A stretch of DNA of 6,276 nt from a bacterium (GTDB lineage: Bacteria > Elusimicrobiota > Elusimicrobia > UBA1565 > UBA9628), in NCBI GenBank assembly GCA_021790955.1, contig JAJYFI010000107.1, positions 1-6,276 on the forward strand, in the 5' to 3' direction. The translations under genes and the position numbers were made by a program. Under the pieces are notes generated by a model that was given only the letters and a program-made list of their open reading frames with translations, did no database searches and had not been told where the DNA came from. Each line of letters opens with the position of its first letter. The stretch's first letter is position 1. Positions 1 to 6,276 of the stretch are shown here, piece after piece.

Positions 1-1412
1 AAACGCTTTTGGACGCGTCGATCCAGGGCATGCAGAAGCTCTACGCCGACAAGGGTCACCTCTTCGTCCAGATCCAGCCGGGGATGAGCATCAGCCCCGC
101 CACGGGGCTCGTGGACATCACCTTCATGATCTCCGAGGGGCCGCTTCTTTACGTCGGGGCGGTCAACATCAAGGGGAACCACGCGACGAAGACCTATGTC
201 TTGAAGCGCGAATCTCTCCTGAAGCCCGGCGACGTCTTCAACGAGAGCCTGGCGGAGCGCTCGAAGACCGACATGATGAACCTGGGCTACCTCGACGGCG
301 TGACCATCCAGACGACTCCGAGCAAGACCGACCCCGACATGATCGACCTCACCTACGTCGTCCAGGAGGGCAAGCCCGGCTCCCTGACGGCGGGGGCGGC
401 CTACTCCTCGCTCCAGGGTCTTTACGGGACGCTCGGCATCACGGATATGAACTTCCTCGGCCGGGCGCAGAAGCTCTCGGCCAACTTCTCCTACGGCGCC
501 CGCGTCCTCAACTACTCGTTGTCGTGGTCCGAGCCATGGATCGACAATCGTTGGCCGGCGACCTTGGGGCTTTCCGCCTATGACACCATGAACATCAGCC
601 CCTTCGGGGTCGCCGGGGCCTCGTCGATCAACGCCTATACCTTGTATAACAGGGGAGGCTCGATCTCGGTGACGCCGCGGTTTTTCGACAACCTCTATTC
701 GGCGAGTTTCGCCTACAGTTTTTCGCGCATGACGATCGAGAACGTCCAGAGCCCGTTCACGAGCGAACTGACCCCGGGCACGAGCGATTATTCCACGTTT
801 TCGATCTCCCTGGCACGCGACTCGCGGGACTATATATACTATCCCACGAGAGGCTCTCTCAACTCCTACGGCGTCACCGTCGCGGGAGGCCCCTTCGGCG
901 GGGACATCAACTACATCGAGCAGAAGTTCCACGACTCCTTCGACTACACCCTCGCGACGATCTACCACCGGGCGCTGGTGCTTACCTCGGCCAACCGGTT
1001 CGCCTTCATGACGCCGTTCGGGGCCACGACGTCGATCCCCGTCTACAACAGGTATTTTCTGGGGACCGACCAGGACATGCGCGGCTACCAGGTCGACCAG
1101 GTCGGCGCGCCGGACGGCGGCACCGTCAAGGAGATCTACACGGAACAGCTTAATTTCCCGCTGGCGATGAGCGGGCAGCGCCCTCTCGTCGCGGGGCACG
1201 TGTTCTTCGACATCGGCAACGCCTGGAGCGCTCTCAACCAGGTCAGCCTCCAAACCGGGACGGGCCCCAACGACTTGGAGACCGACGCCGGCATCGGCTT
1301 CAAGTTCGTCTCGCCGTCCTTCCCCATCCAGCTCGACTGGGCCTGGGGATTCGACCATACGCCGGGCGTCAAGAAATACCAGATTAATTTCGGGATGGGG
1401 AATCTGTTCTGA
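1..1412 (+). CDS. bamA: BamA outer-membrane protein assembly factor, C-terminal part (5' end outside window)
   Basis: Central subunit of the BAM complex, which folds and inserts beta-barrel proteins into the outer membrane. The reading frame is open to the left edge (first full codon at 3), so the gene begins upstream; the TTG at 9 is not a real start. Numbering from that TTG, residues 1-43 look like the end of one POTRA domain, about 45-122 a complete last POTRA (PLLYVGAVNIKGN start, GYLDGV core, DLTYVVQEG last strand), and about 125-467 the 16-strand barrel (Omp85/bacterial surface antigen family). Barrel landmarks are RDSRDYIYYPTRGS (270-283), the loop-6 motif MRGY (357-360, equivalent to VRGF), FFDIGNAW (399-406), SPSFPIQLDWAWGFD (435-449), and a last strand ending in aromatic Phe as a beta-signal (YQINFGMGNLF). 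Its stop overlaps the next start (TGATG). Identification is firm; how many POTRA domains the full protein has cannot be seen. Confidence 0.96.
   Translation, partial: TLLDASIQGMQKLYADKGHLFVQIQPGMSISPATGLVDITFMISEGPLLYVGAVNIKGNHATKTYVLKRESLLKPGDVFNESLAERSKTDMMNLGYLDGVTIQTTPSKTDPDMIDLTYVVQEGKPGSLTAGAAYSSLQGLYGTLGITDMNFLGRAQKLSANFSYGARVLNYSLSWSEPWIDNRWPATLGLSAYDTMNISPFGVAGASSINAYTLYNRGGSISVTPRFFDNLYSASFAYSFSRMTIENVQSPFTSELTPGTSDYSTFSISLARDSRDYIYYPTRGSLNSYGVTVAGGPFGGDINYIEQKFHDSFDYTLATIYHRALVLTSANRFAFMTPFGATTSIPVYNRYFLGTDQDMRGYQVDQVGAPDGGTVKEIYTEQLNFPLAMSGQRPLVAGHVFFDIGNAWSALNQVSLQTGTGPNDLETDAGIGFKFVSPSFPIQLDWAWGFDHTPGVKKYQINFGMGNLF
1397..1401 (+). promoter_or_regulatory. Probable Shine-Dalgarno for the skp-like gene
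   Basis: GGGGA lies 10 bases before the ATG at 1412, inside the last codons of bamA. It supports initiation at 1412 rather than at a later in-frame GTG, and together with the TGATG stop/start overlap it suggests translational coupling to bamA. The spacing is slightly long, so this is a moderate call. Confidence 0.45.
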
Positions 1413-2388
1413 TGGAAAAACCGGTGACACCATACCGATTTCGGACCTTTAGGTCAGACAATCAGTATGGTGTCACCAGTTTTTTCCTACGCCGTGGCGT
1501 GGCCGCTTTGGCCGCCGTCGCCGCCTTGGCCGCCAGCGCCGCGGCGATCGAGATTTCCCTCGAGGAGAACAAGGCCGGACAGGGGCTCTTGGGCTACGTC
1601 GACATGCGCCGGGTCTTCAACGCCTTCCCGGAGACGATCCACGCGAAGGAATCCTTCGACGAGATCGTGGAGGCGACGGAGGAGAAGATCAACGTCAAAC
1701 GCGCGGAGATCCTGCGCCTGCGCAACTCGATCGACGAACTGCGCATCGAGCGCGATTTCATCGTCAAGAAGATGCCCTTGCGCGCCGGTTCCCATGCCGC
1801 CTCCCCGCGTCCGTCCGCCCCGCCGGTTCCCCCGCCGTCGGCGGCCCCCGCCGCCAAGGCCGTCGCCGCGGCGCCGCAGGTTTCCACCGGACCCATGGCC
1901 GCCGCGCTGCCCGGGATCGGGGTGTCATCCGCAGCCGCCCGCGCGTCGCCGCCGGCGGTCCAGGCCGCGACCCAAGCCGTCGTCGCGGCGTCGCCGCCGG
2001 CGCCTGCCGTCAACGGCGCCGCGAACGCCGCGCTCGTTTCCACTTCCCCGGTCGCCGCGTCATCGGCGCCCGCGTCCGGCCGCGCCGCGCCTCCGGGGGC
2101 TCCCGAGGATCCTGCCTTGGCCAAGATCGACAAGGATCTCCAGGATAAAACGCTGCAGCTGGCCCGGATGGAGGCCGATTTCAAGGAAAGCGAGGCGAAG
2201 GCCGAGGAGAATCTTCTGAAGCTCGAGAAGCGCAAGACGGAGATCATCCTGGGCAACATCTACAAGATCCTGCGCGACGTCGCCAGGGAAAACGGCGTCA
2301 CGATCGTCGTGGACAAAAGCCAGATTCTCTACGGCCACCGGGGGGTCGACTTGACCGACAAGCTCATCGCCAGGCTGAGGAAAAAGAA

Positions 2389-2392
<4 letters not shown>
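1412..2392 (+). CDS. skp: Skp/OmpH-family periplasmic chaperone with a long Ala/Pro-rich insert
   Basis: Likely periplasmic chaperone that holds unfolded outer-membrane proteins for BAM. Residues 1-25 are encoded by an inverted-repeat element. Residues 26-45 form a signal peptide (RR, then an Ala/Val/Leu-rich core ending ASAAA) with likely cleavage before IEISLEEN. The OmpH core opens with GYVDMRRVFNAFPE (61-74), continues as a charged coiled coil (about 78-121), resumes as coiled coil (about 236-292), and ends with the family-typical GVTIVVDKSQILYG (295-308) and DLTDKLIARL (313-322). Between the helices, residues about 122-234 are almost only Ala, Pro, Ser, Val and Gly. At 326 residues it is roughly twice the usual Skp length (about 160-180), and the insert plus the extra N-terminus account for the excess. 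Position between bamA and lpxD is classic for skp. ATG 1412 is preferred because later starts would lose the basic n-region; GTG 1424 is an alternative. Family assignment rests on the two conserved ends. Confidence 0.87.
1414..1486. repeat. Imperfect palindromic hairpin element (REP/MITE-like) at the skp start
   Basis: Perfect 13-bp inverted arms ggtgacaccatac (1423-1435) and gtatggtgtcacc (1465-1477). Pairing extends outward past one mismatch (1422/1478) through 1416-1421 with 1479-1484, plus a G-T wobble and one more G-C pair. Inside, 1437-1440 pairs with 1460-1463, and gacct (1444-1448) pairs with aggtc (1451-1455). Nearly the whole ~73 bp therefore folds on itself. It is more AT-rich than the surrounding coding DNA, has A/T runs at its outer edges, and forms codons 1-25 of the skp-like gene. 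Such a structure fits a mobile hairpin repeat of the REP or MITE type. No second copy exists in this window, so repetition in the genome is inference. The U-run after the right arm (1480-1485) also gives it a terminator-like look. Confidence 0.75.
1775..2113 (+). other. Low-complexity Ala/Pro-rich coding segment inside skp-like gene
   Basis: Codons about 122-234 of the chaperone encode a nearly continuous run of Ala, Pro, Ser, Val and Gly with very few charged residues, between two highly charged coiled-coil halves. The DNA is very GC-rich (many gcc, gcg, ccg codons), and this composition creates long open frames in other frames that are not genes. It sits where the Skp tentacle would turn back, so it probably forms a disordered or extended tip. 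Confidence 0.75.
2377..2380 (+). promoter_or_regulatory. Shine-Dalgarno for lpxD
   Basis: GAGG lies 8 bases before the ATG at 2389, inside the last codons of the skp-like gene. It supports the ATG that overlaps the skp stop as the lpxD start. Confidence 0.6.
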
Positions 2393-3447
<1,055 letters not shown>

Positions 3448-3454
3448 CGAAATC

Positions 3455-4330
3455 ATGAGACCGGAGCCCCAGAGCACCGTCAAGACCGAGTTCGTCCTCG
3501 AAGGCGTCGGGCTGCACACGGGCTGCTCCTCCAAGATAAGCTTCCGGCCCGCGCCGCCCAACGCGGGCCTGCGGTTTTTCCGCGCGGACCTTCCGGGCTC
3601 GCCCATGGTGCCCGCCCGTCTGCCCTTCGTCGTCGCGACCGTGCGCGGAACGAACCTGGGGCTGGGCGAGGCTAAAATCCACACGGTCGAGCACGTCCTC
3701 TCGGCCATGACCGGCGCGGGGGTCGACAACGCCGACATCCTCGTCTGGGGCCCGGAGCCCCCGATCATGGATGGATCCGCCATGCCCTTTATCCGGGGCA
3801 TCCTGCGGGCGGGCCTCGAGCATTCCCCGGACCATCCCAAGCGTCTGCTCCGGCTAGGCCGGGAGTTCCGCTACGAGGACGGCATCGCAAGCTATCGCGC
3901 CGTCCCCGACGACCGCTTCGTCGTCCGCGCGACGCTCAAGCACGACCATCCGATGCTCCGGCATCAGGCTTTTGAGCTCGAGGTCGACTTCGATTCCTAC
4001 ATGGCCGAGATCGCGGGGGCCCGAACGTTTTGCTTCGAGCACGAGATCGCCCATCTCAAGTCCCAAGGCCTCGCCCAGGGGGGAGCCCTCGACAACGCGA
4101 TCGTCATCGGCAAGGACCGGTATCTCACGGGCCCGGGAGGGCTGCGCTACCCCGACGAGTTCGTCCGCCACAAGATCCTGGATCTCGTCGGAGACCTGAC
4201 CCTGATCGGGCGGCCGCTTCTCAAGATGCGGGTGGAGGCCGAATGCCTGGGCCACGCCCACAATATCGAGTTCGCCAAACGCCTCAACGAGGCGGCCAAG
4301 TCGTCGCGCAAGAACGTGGAGGTGTCATGA
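3455..4330 (+). CDS. lpxC: LpxC, UDP-3-O-acyl-N-acetylglucosamine deacetylase
   Basis: Zinc-dependent deacetylase that makes the first committed, usually rate-controlling step of lipid A synthesis. The N-terminus TVKTEFVLEGVGLHTG is family-typical and fixes the ATG. HTVEHVLSAM (76-85) contains general base E79 and zinc ligand H80; DEFVRHKILDLVGDL (234-248) contains zinc ligands H239 and D243, with K240 beside them; GHAHN (266-270) holds H267, equivalent to E. coli H265. IMDGSAMPF (104-112) and RTFCF (190-194) line the active-site region. Length is 291 versus 305 in E. coli. It is not fused to FabZ as it is in Bacteroidetes, although fabZ follows with a 4-base overlap. The Shine-Dalgarno is weak: the nearest purine run, AAGGG at 3436-3440, is 14 bases away, so initiation may depend on coupling to lpxD, which ends 7 bases upstream. 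All catalytic residues are present. Confidence 0.97.
   Translation: MRPEPQSTVKTEFVLEGVGLHTGCSSKISFRPAPPNAGLRFFRADLPGSPMVPARLPFVVATVRGTNLGLGEAKIHTVEHVLSAMTGAGVDNADILVWGPEPPIMDGSAMPFIRGILRAGLEHSPDHPKRLLRLGREFRYEDGIASYRAVPDDRFVVRATLKHDHPMLRHQAFELEVDFDSYMAEIAGARTFCFEHEIAHLKSQGLAQGGALDNAIVIGKDRYLTGPGGLRYPDEFVRHKILDLVGDLTLIGRPLLKMRVEAECLGHAHNIEFAKRLNEAAKSSRKNVEVS
4318..4322 (+). promoter_or_regulatory. Shine-Dalgarno deciding the fabZ start
   Basis: GGAGG stands 4 bases before the ATG at 4327, within the last codons of lpxC. The fabZ frame stays open far upstream to 4030, but that part is out-of-frame lpxC sequence. This site and the ATGA overlap identify 4327 as the start. Confidence 0.7.
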
Positions 4331-4803
4331 ACGAAGCGTCATCCGCCGCACCCGCCGCGCCCTTAAAACCCGCGCGCACGCTCGGGATCAAGGAGATCCG
4401 CAAGTCGATCCCCCATCGCTTTCCCTTCCTGCTCGTCGACAAAGTCGAGATCCTCGAGGAGGACAAAAAGGCCGTCGGCACGAAGTGCGTGACGATCAAC
4501 GAGCCTTTCTTCAACGGCCATTTTCCCGAGCATCCGGTGATGCCGGGGGTGCTCATCCTGGAGGCCCTGGCGCAGACGGCCGCCACGATGCTCCTGTCGA
4601 AGCCCGAATACGCGGGGAAGATCGCCTATTTCATGGGGATCGACGCGGCCAAGTTCCGCAGCCCCGTTTTTCCCGGGACCGTGCTCAAGCTCGAGGTCGA
4701 GGTGCTCCGCCTGGGCCGGGCCGGAAAGTTCCGCGGCCGGGCGTTCGCCGACGGGACGCTGGCGGCCGAGGGCGAAATGACCTTCGCGGTGGTGGAGGCC
4801 TGA
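4327..4803 (+). CDS. fabZ: FabZ, 3-hydroxyacyl-[acyl-carrier-protein] dehydratase
   Basis: Cytosolic hotdog-fold dehydratase of type II fatty acid synthesis: converts 3-hydroxyacyl-ACP to trans-2-enoyl-ACP, and so competes with LpxA and LpxD for hydroxyacyl-ACP. The protein is 158 residues from ATG 4327. Residues 1-17 are an Ala/Pro-rich leader not typical of the family; the core begins about 20 with IKEIRKSIPHRFPFLLVD. NGHFPEHPVMPGVLILEALAQTA (63-85) contains catalytic H65 and E79. FMGIDAAKFRSPVFPGT (102-118) and the final strand GEMTFAVVEA complete the fold. The start was chosen over the longer open frame because upstream residues are lpxC read in the wrong frame. It overlaps the lpxC stop by 4 bases, and one base separates it from lpxA. 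The EALAQ motif and the lpx neighbours favour FabZ over FabA. Confidence 0.97.
   Translation: MNEASSAAPAAPLKPARTLGIKEIRKSIPHRFPFLLVDKVEILEEDKKAVGTKCVTINEPFFNGHFPEHPVMPGVLILEALAQTAATMLLSKPEYAGKIAYFMGIDAAKFRSPVFPGTVLKLEVEVLRLGRAGKFRGRAFADGTLAAEGEMTFAVVEA
4794..4798 (+). promoter_or_regulatory. Shine-Dalgarno for lpxA
   Basis: GGAGG lies 6 bases before the ATG at 4805, inside the last codons of fabZ. It is the best-spaced ribosome binding site in the window and confirms the lpxA start. Confidence 0.7.
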
Positions 4804-4804
4804 G

Positions 4805-5659
4805 ATGAGCGGCGCCAAGGTCGCCGTCCGGGCGCCGGAGCGCCCGTCGATCCATCCCACGGCCGTCGTCGACGCGACGGCGGCCGTTCACCCCACGGCC
4901 CTCGTCGGCCCCTACGCCGTGATCGGCCCCGAGACGACGATCGGCCCCGAGACGACGGTCGGCGCCCACGCGGTCGTGGAATACGCGACGCTGGGGCGCG
5001 GCAACCAGATCTTTCCGGGAGCCTTCGTCGGCGGCGCGCCCCAGGACTTGAAATACAAGGGGGAAAAGACCCGCCTCGTCATGGGAGACGGGAACGCCGT
5101 GCGCGAGGCCGCGACCTTGAATCGCGGCAGCCACGCGACGGGCGAGACGCGCATCGGGAGCGGCTGCCTCTTCATGGCGTATTCCCACGTGGCCCACGAC
5201 TGCCGCGTCGGCGACCGCGTCATCCTCGCCAACGGCACCGCGCTCGCGGGGCACGTGGAGGTGGGGGAGGGGGCGGTCATCTCGGGGATGGTGGGCATCC
5301 ATCAGTACGTGCGCATCGGCTCCTTCGCCATGATCAGCGGCGGCTCCATGATCGGCCAGGACGTGCCTCCCTATTGCATCTGCCAGGGCGACCGGGCCAC
5401 GCTGCGCGGGATCAACGTCACGGGCCTTCGCCGCGGAGGTTTCTCGCGGGAGGAAACCCTTGAGATCCGCCGCGCCTACCGCACGCTTTTTCTTTCCGGG
5501 CTGCCGCTCAAGGAGGCGCTGGCCGATCTGCGCCGGGGCCGTCCGGGCCCCAGGATCGCGGCTCTGGCCGATTTCATCGAGGCCTCCAAGCGCGGCGTGA
5601 CGAGGCCCGCTCCGCGCCCCGGCTCCCCTCTTCTCGACGACGAGCAGGGCGAGGAATAG
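4805..5659 (+). CDS. lpxA: LpxA, acyl-ACP--UDP-N-acetylglucosamine O-acyltransferase
   Basis: First enzyme of lipid A synthesis: moves an R-3-hydroxyacyl chain from ACP to the 3-OH of UDP-GlcNAc. A left-handed beta-helix of hexapeptide coils spans about 14-185 (IHPTA, LVGPYA, VIGPET). QDLKYKGEKTRL (80-91) is a strong LpxA signature. The catalytic His is H131 in SHVAHDC (E. coli H125), with H128, H150 (LAGHV) and H166 (GIHQY) matching other conserved His. QDVPPYCICQGDRAT (185-199) and GLRRGGFSREE (207-217) lead into the helical C-terminal ACP-binding domain. Length is 284 versus 262 in E. coli; the excess is an N-terminal leader of about 13 residues and a polar, Pro-rich tail (about 266-284) ending DDEQGEE. 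At the acyl-chain ruler position (E. coli G173) there is G179. The gap to fabZ is one base. The family call is secure. Confidence 0.97.
   Translation: MSGAKVAVRAPERPSIHPTAVVDATAAVHPTALVGPYAVIGPETTIGPETTVGAHAVVEYATLGRGNQIFPGAFVGGAPQDLKYKGEKTRLVMGDGNAVREAATLNRGSHATGETRIGSGCLFMAYSHVAHDCRVGDRVILANGTALAGHVEVGEGAVISGMVGIHQYVRIGSFAMISGGSMIGQDVPPYCICQGDRATLRGINVTGLRRGGFSREETLEIRRAYRTLFLSGLPLKEALADLRRGRPGPRIAALADFIEASKRGVTRPAPRPGSPLLDDEQGEE
4921..4956 (+). repeat. Two identical 18-bp tandem units in lpxA
   Basis: gatcggccccgagacgac occurs twice back to back (4921-4938 and 4939-4956), followed by a diverged third unit. Eighteen bases equal one hexapeptide coil, so the product reads IGPETT IGPETT VG. 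The coil count between HPTA and QDLKY matches E. coli LpxA, so the repeat does not lengthen the helix; it may reflect local slippage or homogenisation. Confidence 0.8.
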
Positions 5660-5686
5660 ACAAAGGATTTTCGGCTCGCCGGGGCA

Positions 5687-6276
5687 ATGAAAGTCGCTCT
5701 GATTCTCTGCCCCTTTTGGGATGCCGAGTTCGCGGTCTATTCTTTAGCCTCTCTGTCGGCGCAATTGCGTGGACGCGGCCATGAAGTTGTGATTTTGGAT
5801 CTCAACGCCACGCTAATGCATCTCGACAACTTTCGTGGGGAAAGAACTCTAAGTTGGAGCGAGCCCAACCCTGAAATGCTTCGCTTGTCAGAGAGGTTCT
5901 TGGCTGAGGTTTTTATGCCCAGTTATCGGCCCTTTTTGGAGGAGGCAATCGACTCCCTCCTTTCGCAAGGAGTCCGCATGGCGGCCTTCTCGGTGACTTG
6001 TAATAATAAAATCTTGTCTAGTTTTTGCGCCCAACTATTTAAAACCCGCGATCGCAGCGTCATCACTGTTTTCGGTGGTCCGCAGTGTCTGACATTAGAC
6101 GAGTGCATTTCGCATCTGCGAGGAACGGGCGTCGATGCGGTCGTTTATGGAGAAGCCGACAGATCATTTCCCGATTTCGTGGATACCGTTGAGCGCCACG
6201 GCAGTCCTCGTCCCCTGCCGGGGATTCTTCTTGGGAATGATCCTGCGACTTGGAAAACGGGGCCAGGGGAAGTGGT
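5687..6276 (+). CDS. Probable B12-binding radical SAM protein, N-terminal part (3' end outside window)
   Basis: An open frame of 196 full codons from ATG 5687 to the window edge with no stop. The N-terminus MKVALILCPFWDAEFAVYSL, then LSAQLRGRGHEVVILDLN (23-40), is the usual opening of the cobalamin-binding (Rossmann-like) domain found ahead of radical SAM cores. Further landmarks are MAAFSVTCNN (98-107), VITVFGGPQC (125-134, compare the GGP-H motif), DAVVYGEADRSFPDFV (150-165, compare GEGE with aromatic) and LPGILLGN (177-184). The CxxxCxxC iron-sulfur motif would lie downstream, so the radical SAM part is inferred. Such enzymes often do methylations or rearrangements, but the substrate cannot be told. 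It starts 27 bases after lpxA with only a weak GGGG (5681-5684) as ribosome site. Its DNA is markedly more AT-rich than the lpx genes, with codons such as tta, agt and aat, which hints at a different origin. Confidence 0.75.
   Translation, partial: MKVALILCPFWDAEFAVYSLASLSAQLRGRGHEVVILDLNATLMHLDNFRGERTLSWSEPNPEMLRLSERFLAEVFMPSYRPFLEEAIDSLLSQGVRMAAFSVTCNNKILSSFCAQLFKTRDRSVITVFGGPQCLTLDECISHLRGTGVDAVVYGEADRSFPDFVDTVERHGSPRPLPGILLGNDPATWKTGPGEV

Noticed and set aside
1414..1486. Interpreting the palindrome as a CRISPR unit or an att site
   Set aside because: There is a single copy with no spacer array, and no integrase or tRNA nearby; a hairpin repeat of REP/MITE type fits better.
1467..2219. 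250-codon plus-strand frame within the skp-like gene
   Set aside because: Its product is an Arg/Pro/Ser low-complexity string produced by reading the Ala/Pro-coding DNA one base out; the skp frame has conserved OmpH ends and a signal peptide.
1594..2259. 221-codon minus-strand frame opposite the Ala/Pro segment
   Set aside because: Composition mirrors the GC-rich low-complexity coding strand; no motif, ribosome site or context supports it.
4030..4326. N-terminal extension of the fabZ frame into lpxC
   Set aside because: The extra residues are Arg/Pro-rich out-of-frame lpxC sequence; ATG 4327 has a ribosome site and gives a normal FabZ length.
4685..5302. 205-codon minus-strand frame over fabZ/lpxA
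   Set aside because: His/Arg/Asp-rich shadow of the lpxA hexapeptide coding strand; repetitive segments simply mirror the 18-bp repeat.
5660..5686. Possible terminator or promoter between lpxA and the radical SAM-type gene
   Set aside because: The 27-base gap has no inverted repeat with a T run and no recognisable -35/-10 pair; a promoter within the end of lpxA cannot be excluded but is not visible.
5923..6108. 61-codon minus-strand frame inside the last gene
   Set aside because: Short, no family resemblance, and opposite a frame with clear B12-binding landmarks.

Overview
This window is a compact, fully plus-strand outer-membrane biogenesis cluster from a Gram-negative (LPS-making) bacterium of high GC content. 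The order is bamA (3' part) - skp/ompH-like - lpxD - lpxC - fabZ - lpxA, followed by the 5' part of a cobalamin-binding radical SAM-type gene that runs off the right edge. lpxC sits between lpxD and a separate fabZ, which differs from the E. coli order, where lpxC is elsewhere. High GC and strongly diverged proteins argue against Enterobacteria. A deep-branching LPS-bearing phylum, for example Elusimicrobiota or another mostly uncultured group, is a reasonable guess, but the sequence alone does not settle it.

Layout: positions 1-1412 hold the end of BamA (the last POTRA domain and the whole beta-barrel). Positions 1412-2392 hold an OmpH/Skp-family periplasmic chaperone. Its first ~25 codons lie inside a ~73-bp imperfect palindrome that looks like an inserted hairpin repeat, and its coiled coil is interrupted by a ~110-residue Ala/Pro-rich segment. 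Positions 2389-5659 hold lpxD, lpxC, fabZ and lpxA, tightly packed with overlaps of 4 bases or gaps of 1-7 bases. After lpxA there is a 27-base gap and then, from 5687 to the end, an open partial gene whose base composition is clearly more AT-rich than the rest.

How the genes work together: LpxA acylates UDP-GlcNAc, LpxC deacetylates the product (the committed step), and LpxD adds the second acyl chain, so three consecutive early lipid A reactions are here. FabZ dehydrates 3-hydroxyacyl-ACP, the same pool that LpxA and LpxD use as donor, so its presence ties fatty acid synthesis to lipid A synthesis. BamA inserts outer-membrane proteins, and the Skp-like chaperone would escort unfolded ones to it. 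The packing suggests one transcript with translational coupling. No convincing promoter or ordinary intrinsic terminator was seen; the palindrome at the start of skp is the only strong RNA hairpin candidate.

The two points most worth following up are the repeat that supplies the start region and signal-peptide n-region of the Skp-like protein, and the unusual Ala/Pro insert in that same protein. The lipid A enzymes themselves look orthodox, with catalytic residues intact. I saw no wholly new system in this window.
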